A program made the position numbers and the translations under genes. Shown piece after piece: positions 35,365-47,311 of a stretch of 64,000 bases of DNA (the stretch's first letter is position 1; each line of letters opens with the position of its first letter). This stretch comes from Daucus carota subsp. sativus (lineage: Eukaryota > Streptophyta > Magnoliopsida > Apiales > Apiaceae). The notes beneath the pieces were generated by a model, which searched no databases, had not been told where the DNA came from, and worked only from the letters and a program-made list of their open reading frames with translations. The stretch is from positions 46,525,598 through 46,589,597 of the forward strand of contig NC_030385.2 of the NCBI RefSeq assembly GCF_001625215.2. The letters run 5' to 3'.

Positions 35365-35374
35365 CTATATATAA
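35365..35374 (-). promoter_or_regulatory. Probable TATA box of the MO25 gene
   Basis: ttatatatag on the minus strand lies about 160 bp before the MO25 ATG, followed by a pyrimidine-rich leader (minus-strand reading of 35210-35340). Confidence 0.5.
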
Positions 35375-35643
35375 CCCCACCAACGGTCTATGTTTTTTAT
35401 GCGAATCATCTTTTTTATTTTTCATCTTGGATTTTACATGTGGATTTTAAATTTTTTTTACTATTTGCTTTTTCTTCACGCGTAGTCGCGTACGTGTGTG
35501 TATTAATGTTGTGAAAATATTTTTCGATATTAATTTATATGGCTTAAGTTCCGTTTTAAATGTTGTGTGTACAGTTTTTTAAGTTTGTGTATGCCTTGGG
35601 TTCAATTTATGAAACCATATTTTTTTATTAGTTCAAAATTTAA

Positions 35644-36053
35644 AGTCAAGTTCTATGTAGTGTCATTGTAGTCCTCATTTTATTGGAGTCCTTTAGGTCC
35701 ATTTATATTCTATAAATAAAATATCTTTAAAACGTGTTATCTTGCAAAACATGTTTCACAAATATCATTATCATTATTTCAATAAAATCTTACAAATCTC
35801 ATAAATTTATAAGTACAATCTGTATGTATTGCAACATAAACATGTATGTTCAGCAAACTAAGCACGTTTTCTAAAATAATATATTTTACAATGTTCTATA
35901 TGGGATCTGCAAGATTTTCAATAAAATAGTGATATTTGTAGAATATCATTTGAAAAAATAATATGTTTTATAATATTTTAAGCTATATTTTACTTGCAGA
36001 ACATATATGGACTCCAAGACTCCCATGAAATGAGGACTCCATAGAACTTGACT
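35644..36053. mobile_element. Terminal-inverted-repeat MITE (superfamily unclear)
   Basis: The left end agtcaagttctatgtagt… and the right end …actccatagaacttgact are inverted repeats, with further matching blocks (cctcattt, ggagtcc) for about 45 bp. The 410-bp body is AT-rich and non-coding. I could not identify a target duplication; a Mutator-like origin is possible. Confidence 0.6.
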
Positions 36054-36162
36054 CGTTATTAAATAATTTTCTGCACCATATCGACATTAATCATGTTGAT
36101 TGTGAGTGTAGTCAGGCCTGATTTTATTTTATTTTAATTTCAAAATTTTGGATTTCTTCATT

Positions 36163-36302
36163 TTAGATTCTGAATAATGTATTAAAAGATTTAGATATTT
36201 TGTAAAAAATTCTCATTATGGAGATATTTAAATTTAGATTTTGAATAATGGATTAAAAAATTTAGATATTTTGTAAAAAATTCTCATTCTGAGATATTTA
36301 AA
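36163..36302. repeat. Two tandem units of about 68 bp
   Basis: Each unit runs ttagat…gaataatg.attaaaa.atttag, then atattttgtaaaaaattctc. The two are nearly identical. No function is suggested. Confidence 0.65.
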
Positions 36303-37015
36303 TAAAAAAATTAAATAATATTTCGAACTCTTATAATAGCATCTCTAATGATAATAAATGATGTGTTTCAGAATGCAGCGATTCAACAAATATAATCAAT
36401 ATTTGGAGGATGGTTGTATTTATATACAACAGAATGTTGAGTTGGAGAGTTTGGATTTGAATTTTATTCATATTATAATGATTTTTAGCTCATGATTTTA
36501 TGACTGGAAATGCCCTAGTATTCAATTACATTTATAAATTATATTAAAGTCTAATTTAAAGATCTAGACCTGACAAAAAAAAATTAAAGATCTAGATACA
36601 TTTCATAATTTATGCGACGATTTTGAAGAATTTCTACAGATATGGATACACCGTTTCTAGTTGTTTCTAGATCTTTTCTGGCATTCCTTCTCCTATTCTA
36701 TATGCTGCATTATATTATTTTCTGTTCGTTCTTGTAGGTATAATATTAATAATCAATAAGAATTACATACCGGCAGATTGAGTATACTTTGAGGACTTTA
36801 TCACTAATTGACTACAAATGAAAATCATATCTCACTTTAAAGAATGGAAAAAGTTGCAGTACGAATTGAGAGTCAGCGGACTAGTTTTATAGCTCCCTTG
36901 AAAGCCAAGTCAGGTACTGGTTGGTGGCTTGCAAGCCAGAAAATGCACTTAATTAACAGATAAAGCTATTCTGATACATACTTGCAGAGTTGTTAGTAGA
37001 ACTAAAATGTCGTTA

Positions 37016-37160
37016 CTGTTAAAGTATAAGATCCATAAAGGGGTCTCTCGAATCCGAGACCTCCCGCCAAACCTCGTTATGATACCATGTAGAGTGACCA
37101 ATTCTCTTAAAACCTCAAGGTGTTAGAGGAGGTCCCTTTATGGATCTTATACTTTAACAG
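37016..37160. mobile_element. Tourist-like MITE (PIF/Harbinger type)
   Basis: A perfect inverted repeat of about 27 bp (ctgttaaagtataagatcca… at 37016-37042 and its complement at 37134-37160) encloses a 145-bp element. The 3-bp flank TTA is present on both sides (37013-37015, 37161-37163), as PIF/Harbinger elements produce. The right half is related to fragments in the BTB gene intron (14761) and in intron 3 of the adjacent PME gene (38401). Confidence 0.8.
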
Positions 37161-37388
37161 TTACAAGATGAGTTTCGGATCAAATAATCGGATCTTCATA
37201 GTTAGTGTACTACTGATGTTCTGCTCTCAGATGACTTGATGATAAAACACGAAAAAACAGGCTAGAACAGGGTGATTTGCAAGCCAAGGCCTTGAACCTG
37301 CCTTCTACTTCAAGTGCTTTTCTATTTTTGTACATTTCTCGGTATATATTTACTGGAATTTCCACTTTACAATGTCTAAAACTTTCCA

Positions 37389-39102
37389 ATGATAAAATCT
37401 ATAAGCATTTCTTCAGCTCTGATAGTTGGCCTATTGGCAGCTCTCGCGTCTAATCATCTTATACCTTTTAGTCCCTTGTTGACGCTCAATGAAATCTATG
37501 ATTATTCTGATCTCGCTTCCTTCACATCATCCGTTCTGTCGTATCTGAGGCCTGTCAGCCGCAGACACCACCACTGGCATCACGATGATACTAAAGAAAG
37601 AACATCTGTGTGTGACAATTTTCCACCAAATTTTCCGCCTCCAGATACTAACACCACCTCTACTTTCTGCGTTGATAGTAGAGGCTGCTGTAATTTCACC
37701 ACAGTACAAGCTGCAGTCAATGCTGTCGCAAATTTTAGCCAGAAAAGAAACATTCTGTGGATAAACTCCGGTATTTATCTGTAAGTTGCCCCCTGATCTT
37801 GATCCTATGCATTTTTTTCCAACAGAGTTATGTTAATGTTGTTATTTACCTGGATCATTTTATGTCGTTTAGTGAGAAAATCATAATACCGAAAACAAAA
37901 CCAAACATCACATTTCAAGGACAAGGATTCACTTCGACAGCAATAGTATGGAATGACACAGCCAATTCCTCAAATGGCACATTTTATAGTGGCTCCGTTC
38001 AAGTATTCGGTGCCAATTTCATCGCTAAAAACATAAGCTTTATGGTAAGACAACTGAAGAAAAATTTAGAGAATTGAATTCACCCTACTGTGATATCCAA
38101 TCTGATAACAGAACTATAAATTCACAGAATGTAGCGCCAATTCCACGGCCAGGTGATGTGGGAGCACAAGCAGTGGCAATAAGAATTTCAGGAGATCAAG
38201 CTGCTTTCTGGGGCTGTGGATTCTTCGGAGCCCAAGATACTCTTCATGATGATCGCGGTCGCCATTACTTCAAGGATTGTTATATCCAAGGGTCCATAGA
38301 CTTCATCTTTGGCAATGCAAAATCATTCTATGAGGTAAAAAAAAATTCTCCTATTTTAATATAGAAATTTGTTGCAGGCCATTTTAAAAAAATAGCATGT
38401 TTTCTAAAACCTTAAGACGTTAAAAGAAGGTCTGAAACGGATAAAAATGCAGAGTTGCCAGTTAACGTCCATGGCTAACCCGGTGCTCCCGGGACAAAAG
38501 GTAATCAATGGAGCCGTGACAGCGCAAGGGCGCGCTTCAGCAGACGAAAACAGTGGCTTTGCTTTCGTCAACTGCAGCTTAGGAGGGAGTGGTAGAATCT
38601 GGCTTGGTCGAGCATGGCGCCCCTTCTCCAGAGTTGTTTTCGCTTACTCTACCATGTCTGATATCATAGCTCCTGAGGGCTGGAATGACTTCAATGATCC
38701 CAACAAAGACCCGTATGACTTTTTAACGCATTTCAATATTTTTCCGAAAAGATATTACAAATTTTATCTTTCCAACTAGAAATTATTTTTTTTACGAGTT
38801 TGAAATACATGTAAAAAAAACTTAATCGAGACGGTGACTGACCGAACAACGATTAATCGGCGATTAATCTCAGTTAATCACCGACTTTTAGAACACGGGT
38901 AAGAAGTAGTGACTCGGACTCATGACATAAACGGGGTGAATGCAGGAACATATTCTACGGAGAGTACATGTGCACAGGAGGAGGAGCTAACATGACAATG
39001 AGAGCCTCCTATGCGCAGAGGCTCAACGAGACTCAAGCTTCTCCTTTTCTTAATGCTTCCTTCATTGATGCTGATCAGTGGCTTCAACCCTTTTCCTTGT
39101 AG
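37389..39102 (+). CDS. Pectin methylesterase without inhibitor pro-region
   Basis: Five exons (37389-37780, 37873-38044, 38128-38334, 38453-38712, 38946-39102) join in phase to give 395 aa. A hydrophobic N-terminus ([13 protein letters not shown]) suggests secretion. The pectinesterase domain starts at [12 protein letters not shown]. Catalytic motifs are intact: [17 protein letters not shown] with the glutamine and aspartate, [14 protein letters not shown] with the nucleophile aspartate, and [15 protein letters not shown] with the arginine and tryptophan. It removes methyl groups from cell-wall homogalacturonan. There is no PMEI domain before it, so it belongs to the shorter class, which is not autoinhibited. 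A histidine-rich linker ([10 protein letters not shown]) precedes the domain. Confidence 0.93.
38395..38452. repeat. MITE-derived fragment at the end of PME intron 3
   Basis: aaaccttaagacgttaaaag and aaggtctgaaacggat resemble the right half of the element at 37016 (aacctcaaggtgttagagg…). The similarity runs to within about 10 bp of the exon 4 acceptor, so part of the 3' splice region may come from a transposon. Confidence 0.4.
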
Positions 39103-39901
39103 TTCTTTAAATCTTTCATGATAAGTTTTTTTTTGATGCAAAATCTTTCATGATAAGTTAAAATTCAAAATTAATTTCCGAATCTATTCCCGAATATCAA
39201 TTTACATATTATTTATCAATCAAATTTTAGTAATGAAATATTTGGGAGCTAATTTGAGATTTCTAACGTTTCTCTTTTTCGAAATTATGATGACAATCAA
39301 GGAAGCTGCTGCAATCATGAAATCCAGCTAAACACATAATTAAAGTGCAAATATCTCCACTATATTGTTTAACTTTCGAGAACACGTTTTCTGTAAGCTA
39401 TCCAGATCTTCTCCGTCAGAAAGTGCAATTATAGCTAATTCCCCGCAACGGTCAAATTTTAATATCATTACATACACTTTGACATTTATCCACGCTTTAT
39501 TAATGCTCAGCAAAAAATTGAATTAACCAGAACCAAAATCGAAATATATTTGCGTACGTGTTTCAGCCGATAACATAACTAAAAATCATGGTTGTAAAAA
39601 GCGGAAATCCGACTTAATCGATGAAGTCATGGAATAAGGATTAATCGAAGAATAATTGCATTGATCGGTGATTAATCAAAAATTAATTAGAATAATCAGA
39701 TATTTAATCAGTTCGGTGAGTTACAGAATAAGAATTAATAGGTGATTAGTCGTCACCGACTTTTAGAACAGAGCTAGTTTGAAAAGACATTATTGAATTG
39801 GTATCAGTTGACAATACAACACAATTTGGGTGAAGAGTTATCTAATTGAATATTATATTACTAAAATTTGATGACAAACGCTACATGAATAGTAGTAATC
39901 A
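39103..39901. other. PME 3' flank
   Basis: Non-coding. 38820-38890 (within PME intron 4) and 39600-39780 both carry variants of ttaatcg.cgattaat words, short inverted motifs that may be remnants of a decayed element. Confidence 0.35.
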
Positions 39902-39928
39902 TCAATATACTTATATAAAGGAGAAGCG

Positions 39929-40038
39929 AGAGGCGTGTACGTGGCGCCTCTCACATCGCTCCGTTTTATTTTTCTAATTTTTTAGAGGCGTGTACGTGGC
40001 GCCTCTCACATCGCTCCGTTTTATTTTTCTAATTTTTT
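39929..40038. repeat. Tandem 55-bp pair at the Helitron 5' end
   Basis: Two identical units begin agaggcgtgtacgtggcgcc. Each contains the inverted pair gaggcg…cgcctc. A third, diverged copy begins at about 40413. Confidence 0.8.
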
Positions 40039-40129
40039 AGAATTTTTGGATGAAAAATATCAAAAATTAGGACAACCTTTTTTTAGTTTCGGGTATATTA
40101 GAAGCAAGTTTCAGAATCTGATTTTGTTT

Positions 40130-40275
40130 CAGATTATTTATGGAATATAGTAGCTTGAAAGTTTTAATCTGATTTTGTTTCAGATTATTCAATTATGGGA
40201 AAGACAGATTATTTATGGAATATAGTAGCTTGAAAATTTTGATCTGATTTTGTTCAGATTATTTAATTATGGGAA
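40130..40275. repeat. Imperfect tandem repeat of about 72 bp
   Basis: Two units of cagattatttatggaatata, gtagcttgaaa…tctgattttgtt…attatggga lie inside the Helitron. They differ by a few substitutions and single-base gaps. Confidence 0.65.
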
Positions 40276-42431
40276 AGAGTAGCAAACAAGTCTCTCTCCA
40301 CCTATAAATACTCATATAGATCGTAGGATTTTGGATCATCTAAACACAACCTCTTCTCTCAATACCACAAACCTACCAAATGGTTCTCTTACTAGATTTT
40401 TAAAGGAGAAGCGAGGGGCGTGTGTAGGTGGCGCCTCTCACATCGCTCCGTTCTATTTTTTAATTTTTTGAAATTTTTGAATGAAAAATATCAAAAATTA
40501 GAAATACCTTTCTCTTGCTCGTCGGAGGTGTCGTTCTTCTACAACGATAAGTGAAGGCTGTTACAGTAAAGGTTGTTGCAAGCAAATATAGTTATACACC
40601 GTTATATTGGAGTCGACAAATCTAAACACGGGAAAAGAATATAGTCTTGACACGAAAATTCAATAAATTAACTGTTAATGATGTATGTTTGTTGGTTATT
40701 CTTTTATAATATTTGTTTTGTTCGTCGGACATGTTTGTTGTTGTTAATTTTTACATTATTTACTTTGTATAGATGAAAAAATTATTCATGCATTATATGT
40801 TTGCTCCGTTCAAGCAACTTTTAAGAGGGTAGTTATATTTAAATTAAATGTTTTTGTGCATAATCAATCAAAAAAATTGGAGGAAGGTGACAATGCAAGA
40901 ACATGATTACTTTTCCAAAAAAAAAAACAAATAAAATTAAGATTCGTCATGCTTTAAATTGTTAATTACGTGTATAAATTTATTTTTATTTTTTCACCAT
41001 GAATTATAGTCCAATTTTGCAATTTTATATATTAGTATTTGTATTACATCAAGATTTTTATAATATAAATTTATTTTATCCTACAAATATTAACTTGAAA
41101 CATTAATATACTTTTTATACACATTCATAAAATTATTTTATTCTACATATATTAATATTGGATTATTTATATAATTTTTATAGATCGCCGCAACGCGCGG
41201 ATTCTCAATTAGTAATCAACTAATTATGGTTGTTTTGAAAGTACAGGTTTTGACTTGTATGTAAACAACGTGCTGCCCAGAGTGCCCATAGTTGCTACTT
41301 TGTTAGTGCTGCTCATCACAATCTTTTTAGAGATAATAAAGTAATTATAAATGGGCTTCCAAAATAATGTTATTATAAATTTGCATGCATTGCAGTACCG
41401 TAGAAATTATAAAATAAATATGCCAAAAGGAAAAAAAATGACATCGCCGATTGTGTGGTTTTTATTAGTGAGTTCAATTAACGAGAAATATATTCAATTT
41501 TTCAATTTCTTAAACCAAATCGCTTTCTTAGTTTAAAAAAAAAAGGTACTGATTTTCCAATAATATTTTCTTTACTTGGGGTTCTCGGAAGTTGGTATAG
41601 TACTCTCCTTATATAGACTTGTTGATCGATGTTGGCCATATATATTTCCGCAACATTCAAACCTGTTTGAATAAAACATATATCACAGGATTCGAATTTT
41701 GGATTCAAGTTTATCCACACAATATATAAGACAAAATCCCCAAATATATGCCTACGCATCTGGCCAGCCGCCCGCAAAAATCATATCATGAGCCCAACAC
41801 CGTGGCATTATTATCCAGTAACTTAAATTCAACAAATTCAAGCGCAATACCCCTGTGTCTTTTATAATTACATAATAAAATTAATTATCTATAAAAAATT
41901 ACTGTGGATTTTGGTTACATATATTTATTTAATAGAAATAATAATTTTAATTATAATCAAAGCACCTAGAGATGTGTGCAAAAATCAGATGTCCGATGAA
42001 AAAAGAATACACAACAAATTACACGCATCATTTTAAATGTCCATAAATGGCTTATTTAAAACAGCTATAATTTTATGAATTTGTATATTATTTTTATAAT
42101 ATTTTTTTAGACGAAAAACTGATAGTATACTATATGAAAATGACACAATATGCCTAATTTTGAATGGCCTGCGAAATGACACGATGCAAGAAATTTTGAA
42201 TGGTCTTGAATGACTCCTCTAAAGAATATATATTTATCTTTGAAATCATCTTTTTATTTCACATTTTATTCTATAGTCTATTTTCATACTTAAATAAATA
42301 TTTATATATATATATATAATAAATATTATATATTCCTAATTATAATTTATAACTACCAAAACAATATGAAATCCGAAATTTAAACCCTCCCTGTTGAAAG
42401 AATTTGAGCGCGAGAGGACAATAGTATAGTA

Positions 42432-42666
42432 CTACCTCCGTACCTTTTTACTTGTCACTTTGACTTTTTGCACGTAATTTAAGATGATTAAAAAACATAC
42501 TTCTACTTATTATTTTTAAAATTTTCTTTTTCTGAATTAAAATTTATAGTTTATAATTTTATTCATAAAAAGAAAATTTTAAAAATAACGAGCGGAATTA
42601 TGTTTTTTAATCACCTTAAGTTACGTGCAAAAAATCAAAATGACATGTAAATAGGGACGGAGGGAG
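42432..42666. mobile_element. Stowaway-like MITE with long inverted arms
   Basis: The ends ctacctccgt and acggagggag are flanked by TA (42430-42431, 42667-42668). The two arms are complementary over roughly 90 bp (left: gcacgtaatttaagatgatt; right: its near complement), so the single strand would fold into a long hairpin of the kind that can yield small RNAs. Confidence 0.85.
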
Positions 42667-42952
42667 TATTTGTTATCTTTGTATTTTACTACATCTGGTG
42701 AATTATATGTACTCAGATACAAGATTATATAGCTTTTTTGGTAGGATTAGGAACCTTTGTCGGCAAGTTGGCTTTAAGAGACCCTACACAAATAGGAAAC
42801 AGAACTAGTGAAATGTCCATATAAGCACCAATAAACCTTTGTGATAAGTACAAGCACCAAGACCACAAACTTTCATTACTCCTGCAAACTAAGCCTAAGC
42901 TCTTTCATCAATTCTAACAGATACTTCGAATTCTGAACTTGAGGCTGTAAAG

Positions 42953-43279
42953 ATGAGGGGCATGATGGTTTCGATGAGGGAAAATCTTCAGAACGTGAGG
43001 AAGAGTCCGCGAGTAGCGGATGAGAGTATGTTTGGTGACAATGCAAACGGTGCTGGATTGCCTATTTTAGCAGGAAATAATGGCAGAACGCGACATGGGT
43101 GGAAAGGATTCAGCGTTATATGCAGCATCGTTCGTGCTCCTCTCGTGCTTTTCTCCTGCCTCTCACATCCTCATATCAGTAGTGTGGATGGAGTTTGGGT
43201 GTCAGGGGAGTTTGGACGGATATCTGAGATGAATCATCTCATGGTTAATGACAGCATGCGCTATGCCATCCTGATGTGA
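42953..43279 (+). CDS. Small conserved-looking plant protein, function unknown
   Basis: A single-exon ORF of 108 aa. Visible segments are MRGMMVSMRENLQNVRKSPR, a central HGWKGFSVICSIVRAPLVLF that could be a short amphipathic or membrane-contacting segment, and a C-terminus of VDGVWVSGEFGRISEMNHLM…RYAILM. The upstream leader includes a possible TATA word near 42820. Composition and the tidy C-terminal block look coding and resemble small unannotated proteins I recall from other dicots, but I cannot name a family. No signal peptide is evident. Confidence 0.65.
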   Translation: MRGMMVSMRENLQNVRKSPRVADESMFGDNANGAGLPILAGNNGRTRHGWKGFSVICSIVRAPLVLFSCLSHPHISSVDGVWVSGEFGRISEMNHLMVNDSMRYAILM

Positions 43280-45730
43280 ATTTGTAAGGTGGCTCGAGTA
43301 AGATAGGAAAAGAGTTCTCGGCATTTTGCACTGGATATCTAATTTTGTATCCTGTAACTTTACTTTTCATCGTTTTCATGTAAAGTACAGATTTCAATAG
43401 AAAGAAACTGATCCTATGCTGCTTGCATGCAATAAAATAGTAGAAATCAATGCATACTGAGTACTTACTTAATATGTAATATGCAATGGTACTGAGGGTT
43501 TCATATTCTGACTACAATGACAAGAGATACAGTTATAATTTGAAGAGCTTCTTTGCGAAAAACATTAAGTTCAGTTAATGATCAATCATGGAGAGTGTGG
43601 GTGTGTGCAAGCTTTTGTGCTTACCTTGCCTGCAGATGTGATCAGCAAATTAGAAGAAAGATACAGGTTCAAAAGCAGATGAGAATGCTGTGAAGTACAT
43701 ACCTAGTACATACATGGCCATCTTGCAGGCAGAGGTTGAAAAGTTCTTGTCTGTTTCCAGTGCGTTATCCTGTTTTTACAGCCATACTCCGCACATGTGA
43801 TTCAGAACAAGAGTACCCATCCAGAAATGCTTGGTGGTTGTTTCATCATATGACCAGAGGGCCTGCACCAAAATGTCAGATTAAATGAGAAATTTTTCAT
43901 CTTTAGCTCTTCCTTTTTTCATTTTTTAAGAAAAATCAGTACAAGGGTCCAGAGTTGTATCATAACTCATAAGGTTGTCCTCCTAAGTAAAAATCCTGAA
44001 CAACGTAATGCCACTACAAGACCTTGAGCTCTACATGGCATGCATTCACCCTGAGTAAGTACCGAGTGGCCAGAACAACTGACTCCAGTAAACATCGTCC
44101 TAGACCTACTGTCTGAATCCAGTTATACCACATACTACTATTTTAAAATCACACAATGGCTATCTGCAATCAAGTCATCACGGGTGTTGAACATGCACAC
44201 ACAGCCACGCCAGAGTATTGCAAATGCACACCCTAGCCAATACTTCTATATCCCAACTTTCAGGCTATCTGTTACTATGGGCTATAGTTTCACGATGGAC
44301 TGGAGCAAATTAACTTTAAGCGCACCTTTGATTAAGGCAAGTGTTATTTCTAAAGGAGGATAAAAAGGTATAATCCTGTTACTGAGTTCTGTCCACAAAA
44401 AGTAAAGCATGACCTAAAGACTAAAGAGTCAATTGTTCACTTTTCAAGCTAATTTTTCTGATGGAAACCAAGGGATAAACAAGGTTCATGCATATAAAAG
44501 TGATCAAATCAAGAAAAACTCAAAGAGACATAACTGCATTATTTACTTTCAAGCTGCTGCAATCACATTCAAATGGACTACTATAAACAAGAAGCTGTTA
44601 GAATTAAATTAAAAGATCATACTTCAAAGAGACACAAATTGTACCACAGATTTCGAAGATGAAAATTTTAGTGTAATGGATGGAACTCTGGAACATGGCG
44701 CTAAATGAGAGGAACTGGAGCAGGAAACTAAACCATATTCCACCAGCTGAGCAGATTAACCAAGTGAAGACATACATTAGCTTTCCCTGGCATTAAGATA
44801 CCATCTCGTAACTTTAATCGGTGAATTTCCAAGTAAAATAGTCATAAACATAGGAAGCACACACAATAAACAAGCAAAACCTGATGTGGCTGCGTCATAA
44901 GAGCAGAAACTTTATATCAGTTTAAGGTCTTGCAAGTTGCAACATGGGAGCACAATTTGGCAAGCAATTTAATTCTTACAGAAATCCTGTCTTGCTTGAA
45001 AACTGATTTTCTGTTAGTAAGGTTCTAAGCTTAAAACTGATGGGATTCTGGGACTAGTTCAACTATGCCATTAAAAGCACGAAAGTTTGTCCCAGTTTGA
45101 AGACAATATAATGAGATAAGCCTTTCTAAGAAATATAAGCTGAATTCTAGCAACATTAGCTATATAACAGAGAATAACTAGTGCCTCCATACTCTGAAGT
45201 TAAAAGGCCACTTTCCTTGGTTGTAGAGCCTGCAGACTTAAGAAAATACATGGAGGATAAATGACATACAAGTTCATCACAAGGAACAATATCATTTATG
45301 TCTGTAAAAATACATAGAGCCCGTCTGGCTCTCAGTTCCCTCTTCTTATATAGGATAGAAGACATATTGAGGTGCTTATATCCTCTTCCGAGGAAAACAG
45401 AGACCCGGACACCCTCATAGTGGCATAAGAAATCAAATTATTACATAGAATGCCACTTTGTCTTGACTCTGACAAGGCTCCACACAAGCTTGATTATAAT
45501 AACCAGTCTGCGCATCACAGTGAAGGGATCTAAGGGGGGTGCAAGAAGGATAACATAATACAAGAGCATGATATTGTAAAAAAATTAAACAGACCGATAA
45601 CTAGTTTGATGTCAAAGCTTCCATTTATATTGTGAACTGAGAGCCAATAAATACTCTGGCTAGCGAAGATGCTCACAGGCTTTAAGATAGGACAACTTGG
45701 GACTGGCAGGATATACAACACCTACTTATT
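43280..45730. other. Long non-coding stretch 3' of the 164-aa gene
   Basis: No gene I would defend. On the minus strand a short open piece at about 43790-43870 (LWSYDETTTKHFWMGTLVLN) follows a good acceptor, so it could be an alternative 3' exon of the next gene or a remnant. The rest has ordinary base composition and no bounded repeats. Confidence 0.4.
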
Positions 45731-46717
45731 CTATCTCCAACCACTTTTCCCCAGACGTTCCAACACATTTTCTTCGCCGGTGAGATACTGCACCAGTCCT
45801 TTCATGTTAAAAGAAACCAAGTTAGAAAGCCAAGAAAGAGGTCAAAGCAGATGATAAATATAACTGGTTCTATCCCGTATAAACAATGAAAATTGAATGC
45901 CTAATCTTGGCACTCTTAGCACAAGTATGTAGAAGTACAGATGAACTTGTTACTGGCAATGTAATGTTTAAACTACCATTTGTATAATCTCGACAATCAT
46001 GATGACCAATCCTCAAATCAGTTTGCCAACTTTTGTTGAACTCATATGCGCCTTCAACAGCATCCATTTCCGAAGATCCTACGAACCAGCATTTAGATTT
46101 AAGCAGCTTTGACAACGTCCTTGTGTTAACGACTCCTAAAAAGATAAAGAGGAAAGTGTTTTCAGTGGCCTTGTCACAGTATCCAGAACCAGTTTAGGAA
46201 GACGGACTAAAAAATCTCAATTTCTTTTTACTTTCATTAGTCTCTTTGTATGTAGCATTCAATTTTGTTCTCTCTTACTGCTTTCTTCAATTCTGTGTTT
46301 TTGCACTTTTGCTGTCGCATTTATGGCTCCTTATATCCCTAATCTCTTGGCTGTAATAGGTCAAGTATTCGACCCCCCGATTGGGGGAGGATGCATAAAA
46401 GGTCAAGTATTCGAACCCCGGTGGGTGGGATGCATATGTATTAATATCTCTCTAATTTGAAGGTTAGTGAAGGAATAATTTACCTGGAACATAATTACCA
46501 GAAAGAGCAGCAAGTGCAACATACAAATTTTCAGGATCTTTAGGTTGAAAATCGAAGACTAGCAGCTGCAAATTTCAGATGGGAAAATAGTAGCACAAAT
46601 TAATATGTATATGCGTAATATATAATGCATAGAACTATAGAGTCAATAGAGAGAGAGGAGGGGGAGAGATGGAGAGGGGAGAGAGAGGGGGGGAGGGAGA
46701 GAGAGATAATGAGGGAG

Positions 46718-46764
<47 letters not shown>

Positions 46765-46961
46765 GGAGAGAGAACCGGTGGTGAGGTAGGTTGCTTGATG
46801 ATGACCATAAAATGATACAGAGGCCAGAAATTGAGTGAGTAAGCAGTGGACAGAGCCAACTGGGCTGGTCCTTTACTGCCTCTCATTGCTATTCCTGCTA
46901 CATATATATCATCTTCTCTCTTCGTCTTTGCTTTTACACACATCCTTGACAACAAAGCCAT
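45731..46961 (-). CDS. Conserved plant protein of 164 aa, function unknown
   Basis: Four minus-strand exons (46776-46961, 46484-46565, 45977-46135, 45731-45798) join in phase. The product runs MALLSRMCVKAKTKREDDIY, MRGSKGPAQLALSTAYSLNF, LLVFDFQPKDPENLYVALAA, then SKCWFVGSSEMDAVEGAYEF, TDLRIGHHDCRDYTN and ends LVQYLTGEENVLERL. I recognise the general pattern of a plant protein with FDFQPKDPE and HDCRxYTNGLVxYLTGE motifs, but not an assigned function. The His-Asp-Cys cluster might be catalytic or metal-binding; that is only a guess. There is no signal peptide. Intron 1 begins immediately with a long CT/GA microsatellite. Confidence 0.78.
46645..46772. repeat. GA/CT microsatellite with G-run in an intron
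   Basis: Mostly (AG)n on the plus strand with an uninterrupted core at about 46725-46754 and a run of about 13 G after it. On the transcribed strand it is a C/T tract starting within a few bases of the intron 1 donor of the 164-aa gene. Confidence 0.85.
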
Positions 46962-47311
46962 CTCCCCCTATCTTCTTTTCTTATCAGATTTCCATATAAC
47001 TATTACACCCGTTTTTTATGGACATTATAAATTTAAACAAAGTCTGTGGACATAATATAAAGCAAATATTTAACCAGAATAAACAAAGATATACGATGAT
47101 CAGCCAGCTAAATATATCGTTAATATATCATATCATTGTGTCTCACTCGGAAGTAGATGCACAAAATTAGCACTGTAGCAAACCCCATATAAAGTGGGAT
47201 ACAAAATAAATAGGAAGGCTACAAGCCTCACTGGAACCTTCCAAGTAAAAACCTGAATAAAAGACACATAACGACCCATTACTCCCGCTATCTGTTGGAA
47301 GGACCATCGTC
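46962..47311. other. Intergenic between two minus-strand genes
   Basis: About 350 bp holding the leader and promoter of the 164-aa gene and the 3' flank of the nucleoredoxin-like gene. No TATA box stands out. Confidence 0.4.

Larger units (their letters stand above)
39902..41213. mobile_element. Non-autonomous Helitron, possibly two in tandem
   Basis: The 5' end tcaatatacttatataaagg followed by agaagcgagaggcgtg is typical of plant Helitrons. At the 3' end a short hairpin (ccgc…gcgg, about 41188-41200) precedes ctcaattagt, a diverged form of the usual CTAG terminus. Flanks are …a and a…, with no target duplication. A second 5'-like end (taaaggagaagcgaggggcg, about 40401) lies inside, so a second copy may be nested or joined. 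There is no Rep/helicase. Internal repeats include a 55-bp tandem pair and a longer pair at 40130-40275. Confidence 0.7.

Noticed and set aside
37527-37709. Minus-strand ORF inside PME exon 1
   Set aside because: Shadow of the PME reading frame.
43790-43870. Short minus-strand exon-like piece (LWSYDETTTKHFWMG)
   Set aside because: It has a fair acceptor, but no neighbouring exon joins it; too little to call a gene.
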